Positions 8,574-14,505 of a stretch of 19,362 nt of DNA are shown in pieces. Source of the DNA: Candidatus Gerdarchaeota archaeon (lineage in GTDB: Archaea; Asgardarchaeota; Heimdallarchaeia; JABLTI01). The stretch is from contig JAEORJ010000289.1 of the NCBI GenBank assembly GCA_016840945.1, forward strand, positions 1-19,362. Direction: 5' to 3'. Within the stretch, counting starts at the first letter, position 1. Each line of letters begins with the position of its first letter. A model generated the notes under the pieces. It was not told the DNA's origin. It saw nothing but the letters and a program-made list of their open reading frames with translations, and ran no database searches. Position numbers and translations under genes: made by a program.

Positions 8574-8783
8574 TTAATCTTCTTTCTTCCTTGGGTATTC
8601 AAATTGAAGGAATTCATCAATTAAATCGCAATGTGTAATAATCATTCTTCGACAACAGTACTTGTCTAACCCTAAATCATCTAGTACTTTACCGGGGTTT
8701 TCCCCTGCAGCGGTTCTACGTTCAAATTCTTCGTATTTATCACCGATAACTTTACCGCAACTTAAACATCTTACTGGAATCAT
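8574..8783 (-). CDS. rpoN: DNA-directed RNA polymerase subunit N (Rpb10 homologue)
   Basis: 69 residues, the usual length. A small assembly subunit of archaeal RNA polymerase that helps join the D/L and large subunits. The zinc-binding cysteines are C6 and C9 in [11 protein letters not shown], and the adjacent C43 C44 in [11 protein letters not shown]. In many archaea rpoN lies in a cluster with ribosomal proteins L13 and S9 and rpoK; here it stands alone between asnS and the aldolase, with its own promoter. GGAGT occurs about 13 nt before the ATG. Identification is secure. Confidence 0.97.
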   Translation of the reverse strand: MIPVRCLSCGKVIGDKYEEFERRTAAGENPGKVLDDLGLDKYCCRRMIITHCDLIDEFLQFEYPRKKED

Positions 8784-8847
8784 AGTTTTGGATTGACTCC
8801 TATTATTTAGTGATTTTTTTAATCCTCAGAAAAGGAAAAATCTCATT

Positions 8848-8858
8848 CTATTTTATAG
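8848..8858 (-). promoter_or_regulatory. TATA box of rpoN
   Basis: On the minus strand CTATAAAATAG lies about 65 nt upstream of the rpoN ATG, giving an expected leader of about 40 nt. Confidence 0.5.
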
Positions 8859-8907
8859 TCTTTCTATTGGTTTTAAATCATTTTGTATCTATTTAACAAT
8901 TAAGGAT

Positions 8908-8943
8908 AAAAAAATAATAGTTAAGGAAAGCAAGACTTTCCTT
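8908..8943 (-). terminator. Hairpin terminator of asnS
   Basis: AAGGAAAG (8923-8930) and CTTTCCTT (8936-8943) form a perfect 8-bp stem with a 5-nt loop. On the minus strand it is followed by TTAACTATT and a run of seven T. It begins six bases after the asnS stop. T runs on both sides mean it could also work for the plus strand. Confidence 0.75.
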
Positions 8944-8949
8944 TTTTTT

Positions 8950-10239
8950 CTATGGTTTTATTCTTGATATAGTTCTTGGGAATGCAATTGCGTCTTTTAT
9001 TGATTCAAATCCACAAATCCACATTACTACACGGGCAATTCCCATACCAAATCCTGAGTGAGGGACAGAACCATATCGTCTTGTATCTAAATAGAAATCA
9101 AAATCAGCTGGATCCAATCCTTCTTCCTTTAATTTCTCTAGGATTTTATTCATATCTGATTCTCTTTCAGAACCATCTATGATTTCACCTACCTCAGGAG
9201 CTAATAAGTTTGCGTTTAAGCATACTTTAGGATTTTCCGGATTGACTTTCTTGTAAAATGCCATTATTTCTTTTGGATATTCAGTTACAAATACTGGTTT
9301 GTCAAAGAACTTACCAATTGCACGTTCTTCCGTTTGACCAAGATCATTGCCATATGGTATATCAAGTCCTTCCTTCTTCAATAATTTAAGTGCATCATCA
9401 TAAGTTATTCTTGGGAATGGTGGAACAATTTTAAGTAAGTCTTCAGGTTTTCGATTTAAAGTTTCTAACTCATAAGCATTCTTTTCTGCAACATTTATAC
9501 ATATTGCACTGATCAAATTTTCCATTAATTCTAATAGACCCTCAAAATCTAACCAAGTGGCTTCAACTTCTGCATGCCAAAATTCTGTTACATGTCTTGC
9601 TGATTTTGATTTCTCAGCACGAAATGATGGGGCAATGGTATATGCTTTTTCAACAGCATAAATAAAGTTCTCAGCATATAATTGCCATGATTGACTTAGA
9701 TAGATTTTTTTATCGAAATATTTGAGCTCAAATAATGTCGAACCACCTTCTGAACCCGCTGTGGTGAAAATTGGTGGCTGAACTTCTGTATAACCTTCTT
9801 TTCTAAGGTAAGTATGAATTGCTTCAAAAACTGATGAGTTAATTTTTAGCATTGATGTTAAGGTCTGTGTACGTAATGCTAAATGTCGAACATCCAGAAG
9901 GAATTCTTGACTTTGATCTTTTGAAATGGGGAAGTCTTGTGAATCACCTATTACTTCAATCATGTTGGCTTTAATCTCATACCCTTCAGGTGCGCGATCA
10001 TCCTTAACTAAAGTACCTTCAATATGTAATGCTGCTTCATAGCCAATGCTATCAGCAATTTCATAGGCTTTTTCATTATTCTCTCGAGAGACTGAAACTT
10101 GAATACGACCCGTTGAATCACGTATCGTTAGAAAAGCAACTTTCTTACTGCTTCGCTTTCTAGCAACCCAACCTCGTAGGGTTACTATCTTATCGACTTT
10201 TTTGCCAGTCAATAGCTCTCGAATTTGTGTGTATTTCAT
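8950..10239 (-). CDS. asnS: Asparaginyl-tRNA synthetase, archaeal type
   Basis: 429 residues. Charges tRNA-Asn with asparagine; a class IIb enzyme of the cytoplasm. An N-terminal OB-fold anticodon-binding domain (about 1-110; VTLRGWVARKRSSKKVAFL) is followed by the class II core: GSEGGSTLFELKYF and LSQSWQLYAE, motif 2 arginine R207 in FRAEKSKSARHVTEFW, and motif 3 GFGMGIARVVMW with R403. The ending FPRTISRIKP is typical of AsnRS. An aspartyl-tRNA synthetase is less likely given the E-G-G-S-T-L-F and S-Q-S-W-Q-L-Y-A-E signatures. The start is ATG with GGTGA four bases upstream. A complete AsnRS implies that direct charging of tRNA-Asn is available to this organism. Confidence 0.95.
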   Translation of the reverse strand: MKYTQIRELLTGKKVDKIVTLRGWVARKRSSKKVAFLTIRDSTGRIQVSVSRENNEKAYEIADSIGYEAALHIEGTLVKDDRAPEGYEIKANMIEVIGDSQDFPISKDQSQEFLLDVRHLALRTQTLTSMLKINSSVFEAIHTYLRKEGYTEVQPPIFTTAGSEGGSTLFELKYFDKKIYLSQSWQLYAENFIYAVEKAYTIAPSFRAEKSKSARHVTEFWHAEVEATWLDFEGLLELMENLISAICINVAEKNAYELETLNRKPEDLLKIVPPFPRITYDDALKLLKKEGLDIPYGNDLGQTEERAIGKFFDKPVFVTEYPKEIMAFYKKVNPENPKVCLNANLLAPEVGEIIDGSERESDMNKILEKLKEEGLDPADFDFYLDTRRYGSVPHSGFGMGIARVVMWICGFESIKDAIAFPRTISRIKP

Positions 10240-10351
10240 AAAATCACCTATTGTTAGTTCAGAGACCTAATTAATTGCACTTAAAATTTTTGCTAAGAAT
10301 GATAGAATTGATAATTATTAAGAAAGAAAAAGAATGAAATGTAAATAACTT

Positions 10352-10657
10352 TTAAGCTTTCATTCTACGTAAACAAACATCACGTAAAACAACCATTTCA
10401 CCAAAAATTGCTAATTGTTGTTCTGTGGGGATGTTGCCATTAGGATCTTTATCTAGAATTTCTTGTGCTATGCTTTCTAATTCTTTATAGCGAGTGAGAA
10501 AAGTTTTTGTTCTTCCTTTGGAATCCTGCTTTTCAATTGTTTTAAAATCAGTTGATAGTTTTTTGAAAGCTTTGGCTAGTTCACTAAATGAACTTGCTTG
10601 CGTGACTTGTAAGAGAAAGTCACTTATTCCTTTGTTTTCAAGAGAGTCAACTGTCAT
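10352..10657 (-). CDS. Small helical protein of unknown function
   Basis: 101 residues, rich in charged residues and leucine, predicted all-helical, with no membrane segment, cysteine pair or known motif. A helix near 22-40 and a second at 50-68 are amphipathic (ELAKAFKKLSTDFKTIEKQ, then RYKELESIAQEILDK). The ATG has a good GGTGA seven bases upstream and a TATA-like ATTTATAG further up, so it is very probably expressed. It lies just upstream of asnS on the same strand with a 112-nt gap. I do not recognise it. Confidence 0.7.
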   Translation of the reverse strand: MTVDSLENKGISDFLLQVTQASSFSELAKAFKKLSTDFKTIEKQDSKGRTKTFLTRYKELESIAQEILDKDPNGNIPTEQQLAIFGEMVVLRDVCLRRMKA

Positions 10658-10696
10658 ATTTGTTCACCTTTTTCTTGTTCCTTTTACTTAAAAAAG

Positions 10697-10705
10697 CTAT
10701 AAATG
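10697..10705 (-). promoter_or_regulatory. TATA box of the 101-residue gene
   Basis: CATTTATAG on the minus strand lies about 40 nt before the ATG, so the leader would be about 15-20 nt including the GGTGA site. A long inverted repeat lies immediately upstream. Confidence 0.55.
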
Positions 10706-10710
10706 GTAGC

Positions 10711-10748
10711 AGGGAGCACACCCAGCGGAACATTTGAGTGTGCTCTCT
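10711..10748. repeat. GC-rich 11-bp inverted repeat upstream of the 101-residue gene
   Basis: AGGGAGCACAC (10711-10721) and GTGTGCTCTCT (10738-10748) pair over 11 positions with one G-T wobble around a 16-nt loop. It is much richer in G+C than its surroundings. It may be an operator just upstream of the TATA box, or a hairpin terminating the methyltransferase gene, since T runs occur about 20 nt later on the minus strand. Confidence 0.7.
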
Positions 10749-10842
10749 ATTTTCTATGCTTTGTTTTAAGTAGCAGTCTCCTGTTTACATTATATTACAT
10801 ACATTAACATATAAAAGACTTTGCCATTAGTGCGATTTTTCA

Positions 10843-11391
10843 CTATTTGTGACAAATTACTCCAATATCTTCGATTTCAGCTATCCATTCATCATGCATT
10901 GTTAATTCAGAGTTGGAGATTAATTCTTTGAGTTTCTCTAATGACCAAGTTTTTCTTAGTATTGATATAGCGAATTGAGCATCATTTACTGCGATTCTGT
11001 ACATTTCATTAAGGCTCATTTTTGGTTCTGGTAAATTTTGAAGATGGGTTACTGAGAGTACTCGATCAAAACTTTCATCTCTTATAGGTAAATTATCAGA
11101 GTCAGCAACTATAAAATCAATTTCAGGATATTTAACATGAGCAATTCGTATCATTTCAAATGATAAATCAATACCTACAAATGAATGTTTAACATTTCCA
11201 TTTAGTTTTGCTATTAATAATCCCAAAAGGTTTCCAGTGCCACAACCAATATCAATAATTCTATCGTCATCTGTAAAGTTTAATCTCGAAAGTATCTCGT
11301 GATATTTTTGGATTTGAATATCACTGTAACGATTATCATATATTTCCGCTGATGAATCATAACTTTCAGCGATCCGTTTCTTATTTAGCAC
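10843..11391 (-). CDS. Class I SAM-dependent methyltransferase
   Basis: 182 residues. The SAM-binding motif I is DIGCGTGNLL (from D47). It is followed by an acidic residue ending strand 2 (FVGIDLS), VADSDNLPIRDESFDRVLS (motifs II-III of the Methyltransf_11/UbiE group) and LQNLPEPKMSLNEMYRI. The N-terminus (YDSSAEIYDNRY) is typical of small-molecule and lipid methyltransferases. The protein is short and lacks the usual C-terminal sheet extension, so the substrate cannot be guessed. The start is GTG, preceded by GGACTGG. A perfect inverted repeat lies about 40 nt upstream. The partial gene at the right end of the window belongs to the same broad family. Confidence 0.88.
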   Translation of the reverse strand: MLNKKRIAESYDSSAEIYDNRYSDIQIQKYHEILSRLNFTDDDRIIDIGCGTGNLLGLLIAKLNGNVKHSFVGIDLSFEMIRIAHVKYPEIDFIVADSDNLPIRDESFDRVLSVTHLQNLPEPKMSLNEMYRIAVNDAQFAISILRKTWSLEKLKELISNSELTMHDEWIAEIEDIGVICHK

Positions 11392-11416
11392 TAATTTTTC
11401 CAGTCCTTTTAATAGC

Positions 11417-11428
11417 AGATTTTAAGTT
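11417..11428 (-). promoter_or_regulatory. Putative TATA box of the methyltransferase gene
   Basis: AACTTAAAATCT on the minus strand lies about 27 nt before the GTG, which would give a very short leader. Weakly TATA-like only. Confidence 0.3.
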
Positions 11429-11429
11429 C

Positions 11430-11453
11430 AGTGACGGCATTTACTCTGTCACT
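11430..11453. repeat. Inverted repeat AGTGAC-N12-GTCACT
   Basis: A perfect 6-bp inverted repeat directly upstream of the presumed TATA box of the methyltransferase. No T tract follows on either strand, so an operator is likelier than a terminator. Confidence 0.55.
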
Positions 11454-11461
11454 AATTACAT

Positions 11462-11503
11462 TAAGCGTTCAGAATACTTTTTTTCTTTAAAATAAACGCT
11501 TTA
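11462..11503. repeat. Inverted repeat AAGCGTT/AACGCTT after acdB
   Basis: AAGCGTT and AACGCTT are perfect 7-bp inverted arms around a long, A/T-rich loop, starting a few bases after the acdB stop. It could end the acdB message; the long loop makes that uncertain. Confidence 0.35.
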
Positions 11504-11508
11504 TTTTG

Positions 11509-12216
11509 TTAAGTTTTAGTTAGGATAATTCTGGCATCTACTGTCAGTAATTTGTTATCATATGCAAAGATAGGATTTAAATCAATTTCCAATATATCAT
11601 CAATATAATCAACACTTAATTTTGAAATCTTTAATAGTATGTCCACAATTAAATCTAAATTAACATTAGGTCCTCCTCTAAATCCTTGTAACATTGGTAG
11701 AGCCTTTATTTCATGGATCATCTCTAAAGCATCAGTTTTTGTAATAGGAGCTATTCTAAAGGAAACATCTTTCAATAATTCTACAAAAATACCTCCTAGA
11801 CCAAACATTATTGCAGGTCCAAATGTTGCATCTCGAGTTACTCCTACTATTATTTCGGTTGATGGTTTCTCCATTTTTTCTATTAAAATTCCTTTGATTT
11901 CAGCTTCTTTGTTATGCTTTTTGACATTTGAGATAATTTCTTTAAAATTAGATTCTACTTGTTCTTCAGAAGATATATTTAATTTCACACCACCAGCATC
12001 AGTCTTGTGTATGATTTGTGGTGATATGATTTTCATTACTAAAGGATATCCTAATTCTTTAACAATTTTTCTTGCTTCCTCTATTGTTGTAGCAACTTTG
12101 AATTTAGATGTAGTTATTCCTATTTCATTCATTAATTGTTTTGACTCTGGCTCTAAGAGGAAAGTTCTATTTTCTTTTCTAGCTATTGCTATTAGCTTCT
12201 TTATTTTTTCTGACAA
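11509..12216 (-). CDS. acdB: Acetyl-CoA synthetase (ADP-forming), beta subunit
   Basis: 235 residues, matching the length of separate beta subunits such as the Pyrococcus one. With the alpha subunit it converts acetyl-CoA (or other acyl-CoA) plus ADP and phosphate to the acid, ATP and CoA, the main ATP-yielding step of acid-forming fermentation in many archaea. The ATP-grasp fold is shown by FLLEPESKQLMNEIGI, YPLVMKIISP, and the HKTDAGGV motif whose H70 corresponds to the beta-subunit phosphohistidine. Then follow EIIVGVTRDATFGPAIMFG and the metal-site segment DDILEIDLNPI. The start is TTG, directly preceded by an in-frame stop, with AGGATGA a few bases upstream. The alpha subunit is not in this window; in some archaea the two subunits are encoded apart. 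Confidence 0.92.
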   Translation of the reverse strand: MSEKIKKLIAIARKENRTFLLEPESKQLMNEIGITTSKFKVATTIEEARKIVKELGYPLVMKIISPQIIHKTDAGGVKLNISSEEQVESNFKEIISNVKKHNKEAEIKGILIEKMEKPSTEIIVGVTRDATFGPAIMFGLGGIFVELLKDVSFRIAPITKTDALEMIHEIKALPMLQGFRGGPNVNLDLIVDILLKISKLSVDYIDDILEIDLNPIFAYDNKLLTVDARIILTKT

Positions 12217-12260
12217 TTACATTCATCCTAATATTTTTGAATTTCACATTTTGTAATTCA

Positions 12261-12272
12261 GTTATAAAAATT
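12261..12272 (-). promoter_or_regulatory. TATA/BRE promoter of acdB
   Basis: On the minus strand AACCAAATTTTTATAAC combines an A-rich BRE-like stretch with TTTTTATAA, about 47 nt before the TTG start. Confidence 0.5.
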
Positions 12273-12359
12273 TGGTTAACCTCTTTTTTCTTAAGTTAAA
12301 AACCAAATAACTAATAAATAATGGTTGTTTAAAGATAATAATTTCTATCTATTCCAATA

Positions 12360-12380
12360 GATTATATCTATATTACTATC
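12360..12380 (+). promoter_or_regulatory. Promoter of the first degV gene
   Basis: GATTATATC is TATA-like, and the region ATTATATCTATATTACTATC is nearly repeated upstream of the second degV (14470-14490). GGTGG (12412-12416) lies five bases before the ATG. Confidence 0.45.
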
Positions 12381-12421
12381 CTAAAAAACTCTTAGAGAAA
12401 AACAGATGGTAGGTGGTATAA

Positions 12422-13207
12422 ATGGCAAAAGTTGGTATAATCACTGATGCAACTTGCGATTTACCTGATTATTTAATAAAAAAATATGCTATTGGAATAG
12501 TACCAGTTAATGTTATTTTTAATGATGATGAGATTAGACAACCGTATGTGAATTTAACCAATGAAGAATTCTACAGACGATTGGTAGCAGGTGAACGAGT
12601 AACAACCGGTGTTGGTGCACCTAAGGAATTCGTTAAAGTAATTGATGAATATACTGAAAAATATGATGAATTAATTCTGATTACACTTTCATCAAAGTTG
12701 AGTGCTGTTTATAATACTGCTTCACTGGTTAAGAAAAATATGAATTATGAAAATATGTCAGTTATTGATTCTTTATCAGGAACAATTGAAACGGGATTAG
12801 TTGTTTTAATAGCTGCTCGTGAACTAGAGAAAGGAAAATCACGACAAGAGGTTGTTGATTATCTTGAAAAGGAGATAATACCTCATGTTCATTTGATTAG
12901 TTATGCTGCTACATTGAAATATCTTAGACGCGGTGGTAGAATAAGTCGATTAACACATCTCATGGGCAGGGTGTTAAATATTAAACCAATATTTCATATT
13001 GCTGATGGTGAAATTGTTTCACCAGGAAGGATAATGCTCTGGCAAAATATTGATGAAACATTTAAGAAGCTATTATCAAAAGTTGCTGGAAGTCAAAAAA
13101 TCGATACAATGTTTATAGCTCATTCAGGGAATCCTGAGAAATGTCAAAACTTAATTGATTATATGAAATCTATTCCTAATGCTCCAAAAGAATTTCTTAT
13201 GGCTTAA
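12422..13207 (+). CDS. DegV/FakB-family fatty-acid-binding protein, truncated by an in-frame TAA
   Basis: 261 residues ending at TAA 13205-13207. DegV/FakB proteins bind a fatty acid between two alpha/beta domains; in bacteria they hand it to the kinase FakA. Visible features: VGIITDATCDLPDYLI at the N-terminus, TTGVGAPKEF, LSSKLSAVYNTA (the S-G-T-Y-x-S loop, less conserved here), LKYLRRGGRISRL and KPIFHIADGEI. The final conserved segment is missing from this frame before the stop, but 30 more in-frame codons after it restore it. Aligned with the second DegV in this window, the stop falls exactly on a conserved Glu (GAA to TAA, one base). The gene is therefore a recent pseudogene, a sequencing error, or read through. 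Promoter and ribosome site look intact. Confidence 0.85.
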   Translation: MAKVGIITDATCDLPDYLIKKYAIGIVPVNVIFNDDEIRQPYVNLTNEEFYRRLVAGERVTTGVGAPKEFVKVIDEYTEKYDELILITLSSKLSAVYNTASLVKKNMNYENMSVIDSLSGTIETGLVVLIAARELEKGKSRQEVVDYLEKEIIPHVHLISYAATLKYLRRGGRISRLTHLMGRVLNIKPIFHIADGEIVSPGRIMLWQNIDETFKKLLSKVAGSQKIDTMFIAHSGNPEKCQNLIDYMKSIPNAPKEFLMA

Positions 13208-13300
13208 GTAGGTCCGGCTGTAGGTGTTCATGTAGGTCCTGATACTTTTGGTTTTGTTTGGGTTGGAGACTATAGTGATGATTGGTTTAAGGATATTTAA
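13208..13300 (+). pseudogene. Orphaned C-terminus of the first DegV gene
   Basis: In the same frame as the upstream gene, 30 codons follow the TAA and end at a second TAA (13298-13300). They read VGPAVGVHVGPDTFGF, then WVGDYSDDWFKDI, matching GPVVGTHVGPGALAF and IGNYDSNWL of the intact DegV at 14506-15402. The G-x-H-x-G-P segment closes the ligand pocket in this family. With these codons the protein would be 291 residues plus the stop position, near the normal length of about 298. Confidence 0.85.
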
Positions 13301-13322
13301 TTATCCTTAGATTTCTTTTTTT
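13289..13322 (+). terminator. Hairpin plus T7 terminator of the first degV gene
   Basis: AAGGATA (13289-13295) and TATCCTT (13302-13308) pair perfectly around a 6-nt loop that contains the original degV stop codon; seven T follow at 13316-13322. Its position after the second TAA supports 13300 as the ancestral gene end. It overlaps the end of the convergent gene. Confidence 0.75.
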
Positions 13323-13804
13323 GTTATTATTTCAACCAATTTTTTCATTTTAAGAAAATCATCATAAGTAATTTCATCTAAAGTGAATTTTGCCTTTTCA
13401 TAGATATCTACCATTTCTTTCGATTGTTTCATAGAATGATGAGATGAACCAGCTGTAAAACGAATTAGCTCTTGACCATCTATTGATAAAGCATGGTTTA
13501 TGTTAAGCTCGTTTTTGCAGTATCTTCTAAAAATGAAAAATAAGTAAATTATCGAATGAGCAAATTTCTTTTCACGAATAAATCTGTAAATATTCTTTTG
13601 CAACAAATTGTAAGAAATATTATAATCAATTGTTTCCTCAATTTCTTTTCTTTCCCTTCTTAATCTGCTTCTTTGAAAAAGTCTGGGGATAAAGAATAGT
13701 AAAATAAGTATCCCTAAAGAAGCAATTGATAATATAATTATAAGATGTACTGGATATTCTAATGCTGTTTGTTTTACTTGTTCATTTATTCCGTAATACA
13801 TCAT
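13307..13804 (-). CDS. Single-pass membrane protein with DUF4129-like C-terminal domain
   Basis: 165 residues. A single membrane helix (about 18-41, IIILSIASLGILILLFFIP) is followed by a basic stretch (RSRLRRERKE) that should stay inside. A helical cytoplasmic domain with YRFIREKKFAHSIIYLFFIF, the sequence IDGQELIRFTAG, and VDIYEKAKFTLDEITYDDF resembles the pattern of DUF4129: a T/D-x-x-E-L turn, then a Y-E-x-A-R/K-Y/F stretch. DUF4129 often accompanies transglutaminase-like, DUF58 and MoxR genes; none is here. The start is ATG-ATG without a clear ribosome site. Convergent with the broken degV, and divergent from the TPR-like gene across an inverted repeat. Confidence 0.7.
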   Translation of the reverse strand: MMYYGINEQVKQTALEYPVHLIIILSIASLGILILLFFIPRLFQRSRLRRERKEIEETIDYNISYNLLQKNIYRFIREKKFAHSIIYLFFIFRRYCKNELNINHALSIDGQELIRFTAGSSHHSMKQSKEMVDIYEKAKFTLDEITYDDFLKMKKLVEIITKKEI

Positions 13805-13827
13805 TAAACACGCTTTAATTGATTGTT

Positions 13828-13870
13828 CTGAAATATTAACTTTCGAATAGAAATATCTACTGAAATATTA
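13828..13870. repeat. Direct repeat of CTGAAATATTA
   Basis: The 11-mer CTGAAATATTA occurs at 13828-13838 and 13860-13870 in the divergent intergenic region, 32 nt apart, about three helical turns. The second copy overlaps the loop of an inverted repeat. Confidence 0.6.
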
Positions 13871-13877
13871 GATATTT
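13851..13877. repeat. Perfect 9-bp inverted repeat between divergent genes
   Basis: AAATATCTA (13851-13859) and TAGATATTT (13869-13877) with a 9-nt spacer. It lies between the start regions of the minus-strand DUF4129-like gene and the plus-strand TPR-like gene, where an operator for both would sit. Confidence 0.6.
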
Positions 13878-13938
13878 ACTGAGATAATTAATATGTAATA
13901 TTATTGCAATTATACTTAACTTAAAGCTGTGATATACA

Positions 13939-14397
13939 ATGTCTGATGAAAAACTATCTGAAGAAGAACAGCTTCATAAAAAAATGGCAATTAATCTTTT
14001 CAATCATACTTGGGATTTTTTAGATAAAAAAGATCGAACCATTGAAGAGAATGATGAAATGATTCATTCAGCTCATGCATCACGATATCATTGGGGAAAA
14101 ATTGGAAAACCAATAAACTTTGAGCGTGGTGAATGGCAAATCTCTCGAGTGTATTCCGTTTTGAAAAGGTCTGAACCCGCTCTTTATCATGCCCAAAGAT
14201 GTTTAGATATTTGCAAAGCAAATAACATTGGAGATTTTGATATTGCATTTGCATATGAAGCTTTAGCAAGAGCATATTCAATTGCAGGTATGTCCGATAA
14301 AAAGCAATACTACTTAGATTTAGCTCAAGAAGCTGGAGAAAAAATTGCCAAAAAAGATGATAAAGAATACTTCTTCAGCGAAATAGATACAATATAA
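13939..14397 (+). CDS. TPR-like small soluble protein
   Basis: 152 residues, acidic and helical, without membrane segments. The centre (MIHSAHASRYHWGKIG, then ERGEWQISRVYSVL and EPALYHAQRCLDICKAN, then FDIAFAYEALARAYSIAG) has the A-x-x-Y / A-L-x-x-A spacing of two to three tetratricopeptide-like helix pairs. From memory, proteins with the H-A-A/S-H-A-S-R-Y-H-W-G and R-G-E-W-Q-I-S-R-V-Y stretches are common in bacteria as uncharacterised proteins, so an inter-domain transfer is possible. The start is ATG, with a TGTGAT element about eight bases upstream and a TATA-like AATTATAC further up. Biochemical role unknown. Confidence 0.8.
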   Translation: MSDEKLSEEEQLHKKMAINLFNHTWDFLDKKDRTIEENDEMIHSAHASRYHWGKIGKPINFERGEWQISRVYSVLKRSEPALYHAQRCLDICKANNIGDFDIAFAYEALARAYSIAGMSDKKQYYLDLAQEAGEKIAKKDDKEYFFSEIDTI

Positions 14398-14449
14398 TTA
14401 ATCTTAATGCTACGCCATCTTTACAAATAAAGACAAGATTGAAATATCA

Positions 14450-14466
14450 GTTTAGCTAATCTAAAC
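14450..14466. repeat. Short inverted repeat GTTTAG-N5-CTAAAC before degV
   Basis: A perfect 6-bp inverted repeat with a 5-nt spacer, directly upstream of the TATA-like region of the second degV. It has no T tract after it, so an operator is likelier than a terminator, though chance cannot be excluded. Confidence 0.4.
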
Positions 14467-14469
14467 GCA

Positions 14470-14490
14470 ATTATTGTATCTATTACTATC
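14470..14490 (+). promoter_or_regulatory. Promoter-like element shared with the first degV
   Basis: ATTATTGTATCTATTACTATC is almost the same as 12361-12380 before the first degV gene (which lacks two bases and gains two). GGAG (14494-14497) lies eight bases before the ATG at 14506. Confidence 0.35.
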
Positions 14491-14505
14491 TATGGAGCGA
14501 TATTT

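Noticed and set aside
10658..10842. tRNA or small RNA gene in the 185-bp spacer
   Set aside because: The hairpin is GC-rich, but there is no acceptor stem, T-loop or C/D box pattern to support a known RNA class.
10828..10845. TAGTG-N8-CACTA inverted repeat at the end of the methyltransferase gene
   Set aside because: Only five pairs, no T tract after it on the minus strand; likely chance, although the half-site resembles AGTGA elsewhere.
11639..12256. 205-codon plus-strand open frame antisense to acdB
   Set aside because: It lies opposite a well-identified gene, its composition mirrors the AT-rich third positions of acdB, and it has no ribosome site or recognisable motif.
14418..14433. TCTTTA-CAAA-TAAAGA hairpin after the TPR-like gene
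   Set aside because: Six A/T-rich pairs without a following T tract; weak evidence for a terminator.
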